A stretch of 64,000 nt of DNA, from NCBI GenBank assembly GCA_016699715.1, contig CP065007.1, forward strand, positions 3,297,001 through 3,361,000, read 5' to 3'. Positions 17,701-25,557 of this stretch are shown here, in pieces. The notes under the pieces were generated by a model. That model worked only from the letters and a program-made list of their open reading frames with translations. It did no database searches and was not told the origin of the DNA. This DNA is from Candidatus Competibacteraceae bacterium (lineage in GTDB: Bacteria; Pseudomonadota; Gammaproteobacteria; Competibacterales; Competibacteraceae). The position numbers were made by a program, and so were the translations under genes. Every line of letters begins with the position of its first letter. Position 1 is the first letter of the stretch.

Positions 17701-18167
17701 TCATTGAAGGTGCCGACCACGCTGACCCGGCTGGCGTGGGGTGCCCAGACCGTGAAGTTGACCCCCATGACGCCTTCCTTCACTCGCAGGTGCGAGCCCA
17801 GTTTGGCGAACAGGTTTTCCAGCGTTCCCGCTCGCAGCGCCTGGCCGTCGGCGTGGGTGAAGGAGGGTTCGTGAATGGCGTAGGGGTCGTGGAAGGTGGA
17901 GGACTGGCCGGCGGCGTCGATGGCGAGGAGTCGGTACTCCAGCGCCCTGACCCCCGGAATCCGGGTCACGAATAATCCATCCGGATGCGCGCGCTGCATT
18001 TCCCGCCGGACGGAGCCATCCGCCGGTAGCACGTAGGCCCGTTCGGCCCGTGGCAAAAAGGCGCGGATCGTCAGTATTCGTTCCCGTTCGGCGTAATGAG
18101 GTCCCAAAATCGAATAGGGAGTGTCATGACGCAACTCAATGATCTTTTGGATGTGTTCTTCCAGCAT
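14703..18167 (-). CDS. glgB: Tandem glycogen branching enzyme: degenerate GlgB half fused to full GlgB
   Basis: This 1154-residue protein is far longer than the usual ~730-residue GlgB. Residues about 425-1154 are a complete branching enzyme: CBM48 ('GVVGTFNEWDGRRHPM'), GH13 barrel with the nucleophile in 'FDGLRVDAVASMLY' (near 826), the acid/base glutamate in 'MMIAEES' (near 876) and 'LSHDEVVH' (near 944), plus the C-terminal beta domain. Residues 1-424 repeat the N-terminal parts: a CBM48 copy ('SVVGTFNEWDGRRHPL') and a shortened barrel with 'VDALRTDVRTFAARL', but no MIAEES or LSHDEV block, so this half should be inactive. It makes alpha-1,6 branches in glycogen, and the extra half may bind glucan. 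The frame is continuous. Flanked by terminators, it appears to be a single-gene unit. Confidence 0.93.
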   Translation of the reverse strand: MLEEHIQKIIELRHDTPYSILGPHYAERERILTIRAFLPRAERAYVLPADGSVRREMQRAHPDGLFVTRIPGVRALEYRLLAIDAAGQSSTFHDPYAIHEPSFTHADGQALRAGTLENLFAKLGSHLRVKEGVMGVNFTVWAPHASRVSVVGTFNEWDGRRHPLERHESGVWELFVPDLGLGELYKYEIRNAEGAVFLKTDPLAFHTEAYPKTAAFVYDWQRCHDWSDAPWMARAMETPGWEMPVAIHRVTLSESAAVGPGQVATYGQLGEIVLPWLSERGFSHVELAFWADDETVASYYTPNPRHGQPEELMAFVDACHQRDIGVILDWIPPLLPLEGQELSWFDGTRIYDRDDAEGMLGFDLERPEVRNFLWANALFWRQVYHVDALRTDVRTFAARLQEQAEVDGLRFLLREEQPHPTLTAAECAELIEGSSTDPHALLGPHPLPEEPGLSVVRALLPDAEAPFLLCENQPRMLYPLHWVHGGGLCETRVIGQPESLRYRLSATEHGRTWTFEDPYAFRFSIFGDQDCHLFAEGNHYRIFEKFGAHIQMVKGVSGVNFAVWAPNARRVGVVGTFNEWDGRRHPMRLRPGSGIWELFVPGLGEGDLYKFEILPRKGPLFLKTDPYAFHTETPPGTASVVYDPAGKHQWRDGEWMQRRAGAKAWERPVAIYEVHAGSWRHRPDGSFLSYRELAEQLIPYVLEMGFTHIEFLPLAEHPYGPSWGYQISNFYAPTARFGKPDDLMELIDRCHQNNIGVILDWVPAHFPKDAHAMAWFDGTHLYEHADPRQGEHPDWGTLIFNYGRHEIENFLIANALYCLENFHFDGLRVDAVASMLYLDYSKKEWIPNKYGGNENLEAIEFIKHTNAVVHAQHPGVMMIAEESTAWPNVSRPTDQGGLGFGFKWNMGWMHDVLFYLQKAPVHRRHHHDKLTFGIVYAFNENFILSLSHDEVVHLKKSLLGKMPGTEREQFANLRLLYAFMYGHPGKKLLFMGGEFGQPSEWNHDAELEWGLLRKPPHQGLQRFVADLNQLYRREPAYHQVDFRGAGFEWLDAGGAETNVLVFLRKARDPRDTLVFVLNFSDQPRKHYRIGVPFPVEYRELSHSDSSEYGGSGETLPGGRIMAEEVSSHGHAFSLVLNLPPLSAVVLKPAPLVLK

Positions 18168-18288
18168 AGCCCTCGCCTTTTTGGCTGTCCCGCCTTGCCG
18201 ATTAACATATCAAATTTACGGTTTTAATTCGAATCGCGGCAAGTCTAACGCAGAACGCAAACGAAGGATGTTCGACGGGATTTCACGA

Positions 18289-18326
18289 CGAAAAGGGGCG
18301 GCGCCCACGTGGGTGCCGCCCCTTCC
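18289..18326 (-). terminator. Terminator downstream of the Spy-like gene
   Basis: A long near-perfect palindrome at 18293-18324 (AAGGGGCGGC...GCCGCCCCTT with a CCCACGTGGG centre) is followed on the minus strand by TTTT. It lies about 30 bp after the stop of the Spy/CpxP-like gene and separates it from glgB. Confidence 0.75.
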
Positions 18327-18352
18327 AAATCGTTAATGGGATAAGGGAGTTG

Positions 18353-18952
18353 CTATTCGTCGTCACTATCGGCCGCTTGTCCAGCCGGTGCGTCCGCCGG
18401 CTGACCCGGCATCGCCGCCGGTCCCTGCCCGCGTCCCTGCCCGCGTCCCTGCCCACGCCCGCGCCACATCGGCCGCTCGGTGAAGAACTTGTCCATGACC
18501 TGTTTCTGGTCGGGGTCGAGGGCCGCATACAGATCGCCGGCGGCCTTGGTCATGGCCTTCATGCCGGCCAACCGTTGTTCCATGCCCTGCACCCGCTCCT
18601 CAAAGTGAGCCAGCACGGTGGTTTCCCGGTTCCGCATCTCCTGTCGGATCTTGATCATGGTGGCACGATTCGTGTCCTGGGCGGCGAGGAAGGCTTTCCA
18701 GGCGCTCTCCTGCTCCGGCTTGAGCTTGAGCCGCGCCGCCAGCAGTTCCATCCGTTCAGCGTGGTACTGCCGCATCATGGCATAACGGTGACCGGGACTG
18801 CCTCCACGCGGGCCGCCACCCATCTGGCAGTCGCCGGAGCCGCCGCCCATCATCGGGCCATGGCCGCCCCAAGGACCGGCAAAAACGGCGGTGGTCAGAC
18901 CGATACCGGCGACCGTGGCGGCGACCAGCAAACGTTTGCGTAGCGTTTTCAT
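18353..18952 (-). CDS. Spy/CpxP-like periplasmic LTXXQ protein
   Basis: This 199-residue exported protein has a signal peptide (about 1-25, ending VFA-GP), a Gly/Met-rich segment, and two LTXXQ-like motifs ('LKPEQESAWKAF' and 'LDPDQKQVMDKFF') in a helical core. Spy and CpxP are periplasmic chaperones or envelope-stress sensors, and metal-binding relatives exist. The Met/His-rich start and the repeated 'GRGQ' tail (about 160-175) are peculiarities here. The CpxRA genes are not in the window. Confidence 0.8.
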   Translation of the reverse strand: MKTLRKRLLVAATVAGIGLTTAVFAGPWGGHGPMMGGGSGDCQMGGGPRGGSPGHRYAMMRQYHAERMELLAARLKLKPEQESAWKAFLAAQDTNRATMIKIRQEMRNRETTVLAHFEERVQGMEQRLAGMKAMTKAAGDLYAALDPDQKQVMDKFFTERPMWRGRGQGRGQGRGQGPAAMPGQPADAPAGQAADSDDE

Positions 18953-19177
18953 GTTCGAACTCCTCGTTATTGGGTTGCTTCGGGAGCCATTAAACCGCAG
19001 TCATGTAACCGGCGTTTTGCCGGAGCGGGATATTTGTAACGGTTTGTATCGCCGAACGGTATTCCCCGGTATTGCTGAAAAGCGCTATGAAGCGAAAAAT
19101 CAACGGGCTACTGTTTCCACTGATTTCCAGGTATCGCTGAAAATTGCCACCGTGTAGCGCCTTAGGAGGGACCCGTT
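18953..19177. other. Intergenic region upstream of the Spy-like gene
   Basis: About 225 bp, moderately AT-rich, presumably holding the promoter of the Spy-like gene and the former left side of the integrase gene. No RNA gene was recognised. No tRNA gene was seen next to the integrase relic. Confidence 0.35.
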
Positions 19178-19506
19178 TTGGATGGCGATAGAACATCGCG
19201 CTTTACCATGAAGCGCCTGGAGTCGCTGGAACCCGCGCCCAACCGGTACGAGGTCCGCGACACCGGGCAACCCGGCTTGGCGTTGCGCGTCTATCCGACC
19301 GGCCACAAGGCCTATTGCGTGCTGAAAGGCATCGGTCGCCAAGGTCGCCGCATCAAGGTCGGGGACTTCACGGTCATCACCCTGGAAGATACCCGCCACC
19401 GCGCCAAGAATCCGCTGGGGAACTGGCCGGTGGTATCAATCCGATCGAAGCCCGCCGCGAAACCCGCGCCCGAGCCGTCAGTTTGCGCGCGACCCTGGCG
19501 GATTAG
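19178..19506 (+). pseudogene. Truncated, frameshifted tyrosine integrase (DUF4102 N-terminal domain)
   Basis: The first ~80 codons encode the N-terminal arm-binding domain of phage-type integrases: 'NRYEVRDTGQPGLALRVYPTGHKAYCV' and 'RIKVGDFTVITLEDTRHRAK'. The family sequence then continues in another frame ('GELAGGINPIEARRETRARAVSLRATLAD') from about 19410, so one base has been lost. The catalytic domain is absent and a MITE begins just 7 bp after the remnant. It is a dead relic of an integrated element. Confidence 0.75.
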
Positions 19507-19512
19507 ATGTTA

Positions 19513-19671
19513 TACCCATTCTGAATAGGTTTTCGTCATTCCCGCGAATGCGGGAATCCAGGCCACCGCTGAAAAACTGGATACTCGCGTTCCCCGCGTT
19601 CGCGAGGACGGGTATGACGAACAGGGTGGTTTTTGGCCTCCGAAAAGAACAAAACCTATCGGGAAACGGTA
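19513..19671. mobile_element. MITE copy 1 (159 bp), TTA target duplication
   Basis: The element is bounded by TTA on both sides (19510-19512 and 19672-19674). Its ends are imperfect inverted repeats (TACCCATTCTGAATAGGTTT at the left; the right end reads TACCGTTTCCCGATAGGTTT on the other strand). The interior holds a second inverted repeat with TTCGTCATNCCCG at about 19532 and 19622 and a CCCGCGAATGCGGG hairpin. It encodes no protein. The same ends and the same type of 3-bp duplication occur in two shorter copies at 60.7 and 61.6 kb. Its right end supplies the last codons and stop of hoxW. Confidence 0.75.
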
Positions 19672-20177
19672 TTACTGCCTCCATCAAGTACCGCAAACTG
19701 CTCCCATGCCTTGGCGTCCTGTCGCGTCAACAACTGGCCGGCGAAATCCAACGCCAGCACCAAATTGGCTTCCGCCGCCACACTCAACGCCTCGCCCAGC
19801 TCGAAACGCTCGCCGCGAATCGCGAGTTGAAAAGCAGGTGGCGGCGAAGCATGATTAATCTGCTGGTAGACATACAGCACGGCGGTGGGCGACAGGGCAT
19901 GGCTGGTATAACTGGTGTCGCGCACCGGCTGAATGCGGGAAAATTGAAATGGCGGCGGACAGGAAACGCTGGCGTCCACAAACAATACCAGCGCCCGATT
20001 CTCCAGATCGACCGCGTGTTCGATCTGCAACTGAAAATCGGTCAGCAACTCGACATCTTTCCAGTCACTGTGCTGCTCCCGCAATATCGCCAACCGCTCC
20101 AGGAACAGCGGCCCCAGTGCATCGTCGCCCCGACTGGGATTGCCGACGGCAAGAATGAGCAAACCAGGATCTCTCAA
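19656..20177 (-). CDS. hoxW: Hydrogenase maturation protease HoxW
   Basis: This 173-residue nickel-dependent endopeptidase removes the C-terminal peptide of the hydrogenase large subunit. It shows the family start 'LILAVGNPSRGDDALGPLFLERL' and the metal-region 'LVLFVDASV', with a later 'SYTSHALSP' histidine. It lies 2 bp after hoxH, its substrate gene. The last codons (SNTVSR and the stop) are encoded by the right end of a MITE, so the natural C-terminus was altered or cut, probably by only a few residues. Confidence 0.88.
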   Translation of the reverse strand: MRDPGLLILAVGNPSRGDDALGPLFLERLAILREQHSDWKDVELLTDFQLQIEHAVDLENRALVLFVDASVSCPPPFQFSRIQPVRDTSYTSHALSPTAVLYVYQQINHASPPPAFQLAIRGERFELGEALSVAAEANLVLALDFAGQLLTRQDAKAWEQFAVLDGGSNTVSR

Positions 20178-20179
20178 AC

Positions 20180-21694
20180 TTAGCCCGCTTCCCCAAGGAA
20201 CACGCCCATTTCGTTTCGGACGGTTCCATCCTCATCCCGTACCAAACGATCCACCACCATCCCGCTCTCTTCTTCCACCCGTTCCACGATCAGCGGCATC
20301 CGGCCCAAGGCATGGGTGGCGCAGGACAGGCAGGGATCGTAGGCGCGCACCGCCACTTCGATCTGGTTCAGCAGCGGTTCGGTCAGTTCCTTACCATCCA
20401 GATAACGCTCCGCCACTTGGCGGATGGATTCGTTCATCGCCTGGTTATTGTTGGTGGTGGATACGATCAAATTGGCCTTCTCGATCAAGCCATCCTCGTC
20501 GATGCGGTAATGGTGGAACAAGGTGCCGCGCGGCGCCTCGATCACACCGATCCCTTCCCGCGCCATCTCGCCGCGCACGACCCGTTCCTCGCCGAAGATA
20601 TCCGGGTCGAGCAGCAGATCCTTGATCGCCTCGGTGGCGTGCAACAGCTCGATCATTCGCGCCCAGTGGTACGCCAGGGTCATATGGACCGGCTGGCCAT
20701 CGCCCAGCGCCATGAACTCCCGCCGCTCCTCCTCGGCCAGCGGCGTGGGGATAAAATCGCAATTGTTGATTCGCGCCAGTGGTCCGACTCGATACCAGCC
20801 CTGCTCCGGCCCCAGCGAATTGATGAACGGAAACTTCATATAGCTCCACGGCTTCACCTGCTCGCGGAGTACTTGGGAATAGCGCCGGTAATCCAGATGA
20901 TCGAACAGGATTTCGCCGTGCTCGTTCCGGGCCCGCAAGCCGCCGTGATAGAGATCCAACGCGCCATCGGCACGCACCAAACCGAGGTAATTGGAGTGGA
21001 TGGTGGCGAAATAGGTGAAATAGCCGGGATTCACCTGGTAGGCCTGCTTGACCAGCTTGAGGATGCCGCGGCCCCACTGGATCATCAGATCAAGATCGGC
21101 CAGCAGGTAATTGCGCTCTTGCAGGTTCAGTGCCTTATTGACTCCGCCCGGAATCGCCCCGGTGCCGTGAATGCGCTTGCCGGCGGTGACCCGAATCACC
21201 TCCTGGCCGTATTTGCGCAGCCGCACACCCTGGCGGGCGATGTCGGGGTAATCGGCCATCACCCCGCCTACATTGCGATGCGCGGCGGGATCGTCAAAGT
21301 CGAACAGAAAATCCGGTGAAGCCAAATGAAAGAAATGCACGGCGTGCGATTGCAGGGTTTGACCGTAATGCATCAGCCGGCGGATTTTATCGGCGGTCGG
21401 CGTGAGTTCCCCCACCCCGACCAACTGATCCACCGCCTTGGCCGCCGCCAAGTGGTGGCTGACCGGACAGATACCGCACAGCCGCTGCACCACCACCGGC
21501 ACTTCCCAGTATGGCCGGCCCTGGATGAATTTCTCGAAGCCGCGAAATTCAACGATGTGCAAGCGCGCCTGACGGATGTGATGTTCCTTGTCGATCAGCA
21601 GCGTGACCTTGCCATGCCCCTCGACCCGACTCAGCGGGTCGATGGCGATCCGACACAAATATTCCGGCCGGGCGGCCGTTTCCAGAGTACTCAT
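20180..21694 (-). CDS. hoxH: NAD-reducing [NiFe] hydrogenase large subunit HoxH
   Basis: This 504-residue subunit holds the Ni-Fe site. The L1 motif 'RLCGICPVSHH' gives Cys73 and Cys76, and the L2 motif 'DPCLSCATHALG' gives Cys455 and Cys458. Processing would occur after the His in 'CATH' (461), leaving a C-terminal extension of about 43 residues, longer than usual for the family. Together with HoxY it forms the hydrogenase module of a cytoplasmic group 3d enzyme that couples H2 to NAD(H). It sits in hoxFUYHW order. Confidence 0.95.
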   Translation of the reverse strand: MSTLETAARPEYLCRIAIDPLSRVEGHGKVTLLIDKEHHIRQARLHIVEFRGFEKFIQGRPYWEVPVVVQRLCGICPVSHHLAAAKAVDQLVGVGELTPTADKIRRLMHYGQTLQSHAVHFFHLASPDFLFDFDDPAAHRNVGGVMADYPDIARQGVRLRKYGQEVIRVTAGKRIHGTGAIPGGVNKALNLQERNYLLADLDLMIQWGRGILKLVKQAYQVNPGYFTYFATIHSNYLGLVRADGALDLYHGGLRARNEHGEILFDHLDYRRYSQVLREQVKPWSYMKFPFINSLGPEQGWYRVGPLARINNCDFIPTPLAEEERREFMALGDGQPVHMTLAYHWARMIELLHATEAIKDLLLDPDIFGEERVVRGEMAREGIGVIEAPRGTLFHHYRIDEDGLIEKANLIVSTTNNNQAMNESIRQVAERYLDGKELTEPLLNQIEVAVRAYDPCLSCATHALGRMPLIVERVEEESGMVVDRLVRDEDGTVRNEMGVFLGEAG

Positions 21695-21706
21695 GGCGCG
21701 CCTCGC

Positions 21707-22249
21707 TCAATCGTAATGGATTTGGGTATAGGACAGCGCGACCGGCTGGCCGGACAGCAACTGGCTGACGAAAGTCCAAATAGTGTCCGCCGAGGGCGGG
21801 CAGCCGGGCAGAAAATAGTCGATTTTGACCACCTCATGCACCGGATGCACCTGGTCGAGCAGCAGCGGAATTTCCGGATCGTTGGGAATTTGCGGGTTGA
21901 CCAGGCCGACCCCACGCAGGTAGGACTCCTCCAGGCAATCCTTGAGCGCGAACTGATTGCGCATCGCTGGAATGCCGCCGTTCAGCGCGCAGGCCCCGAT
22001 CGCGATCAACATCTTGCAGCGTGCCCGGAACTCCATCAGCACATGGACGTTCTCGGCGTTGCAGACCCCGCCCTCGATCAGACCGATATCGCACTCGCCC
22101 AACTCCTTGATATCGGTCAACGGGCTGCGGTCCAGTTCCACCCGCTCGGCCAGATCGAATAATCGCTCGTCCAGATCCAGCAGCGACATGTGGCAACCGA
22201 AACAGCCGGCCAGCGAACAGGTAGCGACTTTCAGGCGCGGCTCAATCAT
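21707..22249 (-). CDS. hoxY: NAD-reducing hydrogenase small subunit HoxY
   Basis: This 180-residue subunit carries the proximal [4Fe-4S] cluster: 'CSLAGCFGCHMSLLDLDE' at the N-terminus, 'EGGVCNAEN', 'IAIGACALNGGIP' and 'FLPGCPPSAD' supply the cysteines. It lacks a twin-arginine signal, as expected for the cytoplasmic Hox type. The start at 22249 lies inside the end of hoxU (8-bp overlap), which is preferable to the longer frame. hoxH follows after 12 bp. Confidence 0.94.
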   Translation of the reverse strand: MIEPRLKVATCSLAGCFGCHMSLLDLDERLFDLAERVELDRSPLTDIKELGECDIGLIEGGVCNAENVHVLMEFRARCKMLIAIGACALNGGIPAMRNQFALKDCLEESYLRGVGLVNPQIPNDPEIPLLLDQVHPVHEVVKIDYFLPGCPPSADTIWTFVSQLLSGQPVALSYTQIHYD

Positions 22250-22982
22250 GGCGGCGCCCTCCCCGGCTTTCCGGCAATTGCGCCACATCGCCGACCACGC
22301 TGATCGGTTTGCGGTCGTACAGCCGCTGGCCGATGGGCGTCTCGTAGCCTCGGTGCTTGATCAGGATCGTTCCGGTCGGACAGACCTGGGCGGCCTTGTC
22401 GTGGATGCTGAACTGGGTGGCGCCCAACTGGCCCGAGGGCGTGTTGACCACCAACCGTGCCTGGATGCCGCGCCCCTGCACCGCGAAGACATTTTTACCG
22501 TCCACATCGCGGCTGGCTCGCACGCACAGCTCGCACAGGATACAGCGATTGAAGTCGATCACCGCCTCGGGATGGGAGGCGTCCACCGGCCGGCGCGGGT
22601 AAAAGTGCGTGTAGTGCGGCGCCAGCATCCCGACGTAATAGGCCACCGCCTGCAACTGGCAGGCTCCGCTCTTCTCGCAGGCCGGGCAGACGTGGTTGCC
22701 CTCGACAAACAACATTTGCAGAATGCCACGACGAATTTCGCGCAACTCCTCGGTCTCGCTCTGCACGGTCAGGCCGGCCGCCGCCGGCGTGGTGCATGCT
22801 GCCTGCACCCGGCCGTTGACCTTGACCAGACAGACCCGGCAACTGCCGTGCGGGGTGAACTCCGGATTGAAACACAGATGCGGGATGTAGACGCCGGCGT
22901 CCAGCGCCGCCGCCATGAGCGTCTGACCGTCCTGAAATGGCACCGGCCGCCCGTCCAGGGTGAAATGCACTTGCTCGCTCAT
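22242..22982 (-). CDS. hoxU: Hydrogenase diaphorase subunit HoxU
   Basis: This 246-residue iron-sulfur protein resembles the NuoG N-terminal region. It has an N-terminal [2Fe-2S] ferredoxin fold ('LCFNPEFTPHGSCRVCLVKVNG...ACTTP'), a His-Cys segment 'GNHVCPACEKSGACQLQ', and a 'NRCILCELCVRASRDVDGKNV' cluster motif. It relays electrons between HoxF and HoxYH. Its start overlaps the hoxF stop by 4 bp (ATGA). Confidence 0.94.
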   Translation of the reverse strand: MSEQVHFTLDGRPVPFQDGQTLMAAALDAGVYIPHLCFNPEFTPHGSCRVCLVKVNGRVQAACTTPAAAGLTVQSETEELREIRRGILQMLFVEGNHVCPACEKSGACQLQAVAYYVGMLAPHYTHFYPRRPVDASHPEAVIDFNRCILCELCVRASRDVDGKNVFAVQGRGIQARLVVNTPSGQLGATQFSIHDKAAQVCPTGTILIKHRGYETPIGQRLYDRKPISVVGDVAQLPESRGGRRHD

Positions 22983-24796
22983 GGCATCGCTCTCAGCAGT
23001 AGATCCTGCTCGTTCAAATAGGCCCCTGGATCGCGGCGACCGGTCAGTTGCCGGGCTTCTTCCAGCGCCGCGTTCAAATCGAAGGCCGGTTCGTAGGCGG
23101 TGGACCGCAGCCGCCGCTCGTAGGCTTCCGGGAATTCATCCAGACTGTCGAGCACCGGATTGGGGGCAGTCTGGCCCAGCCCGCAATGACAGGCGACCTG
23201 CATAATCCGCCCCAGCTTGCGCATCTCCTCCAGATCGAAGCGGGTGCCGTGACCGGTATGCACCTTGGCGACCAGGTCGCGCATCAATGAGGTACCGACC
23301 CGACACGGTGTGCAAAACCCGCAGCTTTCGTGGACGAAAAACTGGGTGAAGTTGCGGATGCCGTCGAGGATGTCGCGACTCCGGTTGAACACCATGAACG
23401 AACCGCCGGTGGCCAGATCCTCGAAACAGATGCGTCGCCCGAACTGTTGGGCGGAAATCATGTGGCCGGCGGGCCCCGCCATCTGGATGCCTTGGGTGTC
23501 CCGCGCGCCGCAATCTTCCAACACCCGCTGCACGGTGACGCCGAACGGGTATTCGTAAATCCCTGGCCGCTCGCAGTCGCCGCTGAGGCTGAGCAGCTTG
23601 GTGCCCTTGGATTCGGCGGTGCCGCGGCTGGCGAACCAGTCGCCGCCCTCCACCGCGATCTTGGCGGCGGCGGCGAAGGTTTCGACGTTGTTGACCACGG
23701 TCGGCCGGTTCAGGTAGCCGTGGGTGGTCGGAAACGGTGGGCGGATGCGCGGCACGCCATGCTTGCCTTCCAGCGACTCGATCAGCGCCGACTCCTCACC
23801 GCAGACGTAGGCCCCGGCGCCGAGATGGATGTCGATATCGAAGTTGAAGCTGGTATCGCCGAGAATGGCTTCGCCCAGCAGTCCCACCTCGCGGCGGCGT
23901 TGCAAGGTTGCCCGCAGCGCGTCCAGCAGGTAACGATACTCGCCACGCAGGTAAACGAAGCCCTGACGGGCGCCGATCACCCGGCCGCACAGGGTCATGC
24001 CTTCGAACACCAGATCGGCGAAGTCCTGCATCAGCACCCGGTCCTTGAAGGTGCCCGGTTCGCCCTCGTCGGCATTGCAGACCACGTATTTCACTTCGCC
24101 GGGAGCATTACGGCAGGCAATCCACTTGGCGGCCGACCGGTAACCGGCGCCGCCCTGACCCCGCAAGCCGGATTTCACCAATTCATCCAGCATCGCCCCC
24201 GGACCCCGCCGCAGCGCCGCCCGCAGCGCCGCGCCGTCGGCGAAATGCCGACCCAGTAGCACATCCGCGTGGCGGATGTTGCTAGTCACTTCGAAAAACT
24301 CACGCGGCCACTGCTCCAGCGCCGTTCGGCTGTTGAGCAGTTCCACGATCCGGTCCAGTCGGGGCCGGTCGAGCCGGGTCAGCGTGTAGCCGTTCACCAG
24401 TGCGGCTGGACCCTGGTCGCACATACCCGTGCAGGAGGTGACGCCGACGCTGACCACCCCGTCGGCGCGGGTCTCGCCGATCTCGATGCCGAGCCGCTCG
24501 CACAGGTAATGGAGCAACTCGCGGTTGCCGAGCATCCGGTCGGTGATGTTGTCGCTGAACAGGATGTCGTAGGAACCGCGCGGGTTGGTGTACAGAAAGG
24601 AATAAAACTCGGCGACGCCACGCACCTTGTCCGGGGACAGACCCAACTCCTCGGCTACTTGGTCCAGCGCATCGGGCGACAGCCAGGTCAGGCGGTCCTG
24701 CACGTCCCGCAATACTTGCAGCAACCGGGTCGGCAACCCGCCGTGGCGCCGCACGATATCGCGGACCATCCGGGCAAACGTCATGGGTTCCGCCAT
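22979..24796 (-). CDS. hoxF: Hydrogenase diaphorase subunit HoxF (NuoE-NuoF fusion)
   Basis: This 605-residue subunit oxidises or reduces NAD(H). The N-terminal ~170 residues are NuoE-like, with 'TSCTGMCDQGPAALVNG' near residue 122; the first cysteine pair of the NuoE cluster is absent, as I recall for Ralstonia-type HoxF. The NuoF part carries the NADH/FMN region ('GLRGQGGAGYRSAAKW', 'YVVCNADEGEPGTFKDR', 'GAYVCGEESALIESLEG') and the [4Fe-4S] motif 'SCGFCTPCRVG' near 490. It is the first gene of hoxFUYHW, so the promoter should lie just right of 24796. hoxE and hoxI are not present. Confidence 0.94.
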   Translation of the reverse strand: MAEPMTFARMVRDIVRRHGGLPTRLLQVLRDVQDRLTWLSPDALDQVAEELGLSPDKVRGVAEFYSFLYTNPRGSYDILFSDNITDRMLGNRELLHYLCERLGIEIGETRADGVVSVGVTSCTGMCDQGPAALVNGYTLTRLDRPRLDRIVELLNSRTALEQWPREFFEVTSNIRHADVLLGRHFADGAALRAALRRGPGAMLDELVKSGLRGQGGAGYRSAAKWIACRNAPGEVKYVVCNADEGEPGTFKDRVLMQDFADLVFEGMTLCGRVIGARQGFVYLRGEYRYLLDALRATLQRRREVGLLGEAILGDTSFNFDIDIHLGAGAYVCGEESALIESLEGKHGVPRIRPPFPTTHGYLNRPTVVNNVETFAAAAKIAVEGGDWFASRGTAESKGTKLLSLSGDCERPGIYEYPFGVTVQRVLEDCGARDTQGIQMAGPAGHMISAQQFGRRICFEDLATGGSFMVFNRSRDILDGIRNFTQFFVHESCGFCTPCRVGTSLMRDLVAKVHTGHGTRFDLEEMRKLGRIMQVACHCGLGQTAPNPVLDSLDEFPEAYERRLRSTAYEPAFDLNAALEEARQLTGRRDPGAYLNEQDLLLRAMP

Positions 24797-25557
24797 GGAC
24801 CACCTCCGTCGTTCGTGGCCGATCCAGCACAGCGCATGGATAGCCTGTTTTCAAACCGGTTTTATCCAGATCAATAACATTTACAGGATACTCCAAACCC
24901 CATCAAAAAACTTGTTTTCCATGGGGTTGAAAACGATCATTCCCAGTCATGACTGTTGAGAACAGCTCGCCCAGAGCGGAGTCAATGACCACATTGGAGG
25001 TGTCTCAAAAGGACGCCGCCGAAGATCCGCCTCAACAATGATCAACCTCCAGAGTCGGCTGGGCGATGCCAGTCACCACGAAACCGCGTCCATCAGTTAC
25101 AAAGTACTTGGTGGTCGATCATCAACGGTAAAAAAAGCCGCCAAAACCGGCGGCGCCACCTGCGCGCGCGACGCTCCGATGACCGAACCGTCTCCGCTGT
25201 CTTTAATAATTTTTACTCTTTAAATCAAAAATATAAATTCAATCGGGCCTTAATATCAGCAAAATTGGTTTGCATGACTTGCTTGAGCGCTGTAAAAATA
25301 GAAAAAGAAAAATGTAATTTATTAGTTACTTATTTCGATTTTCCTCATCCCGAACGTTGTTTATCCAACGAATGAACCGCCCACTGGTCCGGGGTCTAGC
25401 TGGATCGACCGGATACCGACAAGCCATTGATTACGCTGCCTCTCTGACCCGTTTGATCCCCATTTGGCAGCACCGCGTTTGGACGCGCCGCCGCCGATGA
25501 TTTTATTGGTCATGAGCAGATATCGATCTCAGCGCAATCGCAAAGCGAATTTCCCCA
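24797..25557. other. Long divergent intergenic region, hoxF to proV
   Basis: This 760-bp region separates the divergent hox and pro operons. The part from 25200 to about 25350 is strikingly AT-rich and probably includes the proV promoter; a TTGCAT box followed 17 bases later by TAAAAA near 25270-25300 is one candidate. I find no convincing protein-coding gene. A minus-strand terminator-like hairpin lies at 25130-25154 with no recognised gene feeding it. Confidence 0.5.
25130..25154 (-). terminator. Orphan terminator-like hairpin
   Basis: On the minus strand GCCGCC and GGCGGC flank a six-base loop and are followed by seven T. This is a good intrinsic terminator for leftward transcription, but no coding gene lies between it and proV at 25558. 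It may end an unannotated small RNA, or protect hoxF from read-through. Confidence 0.55.
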
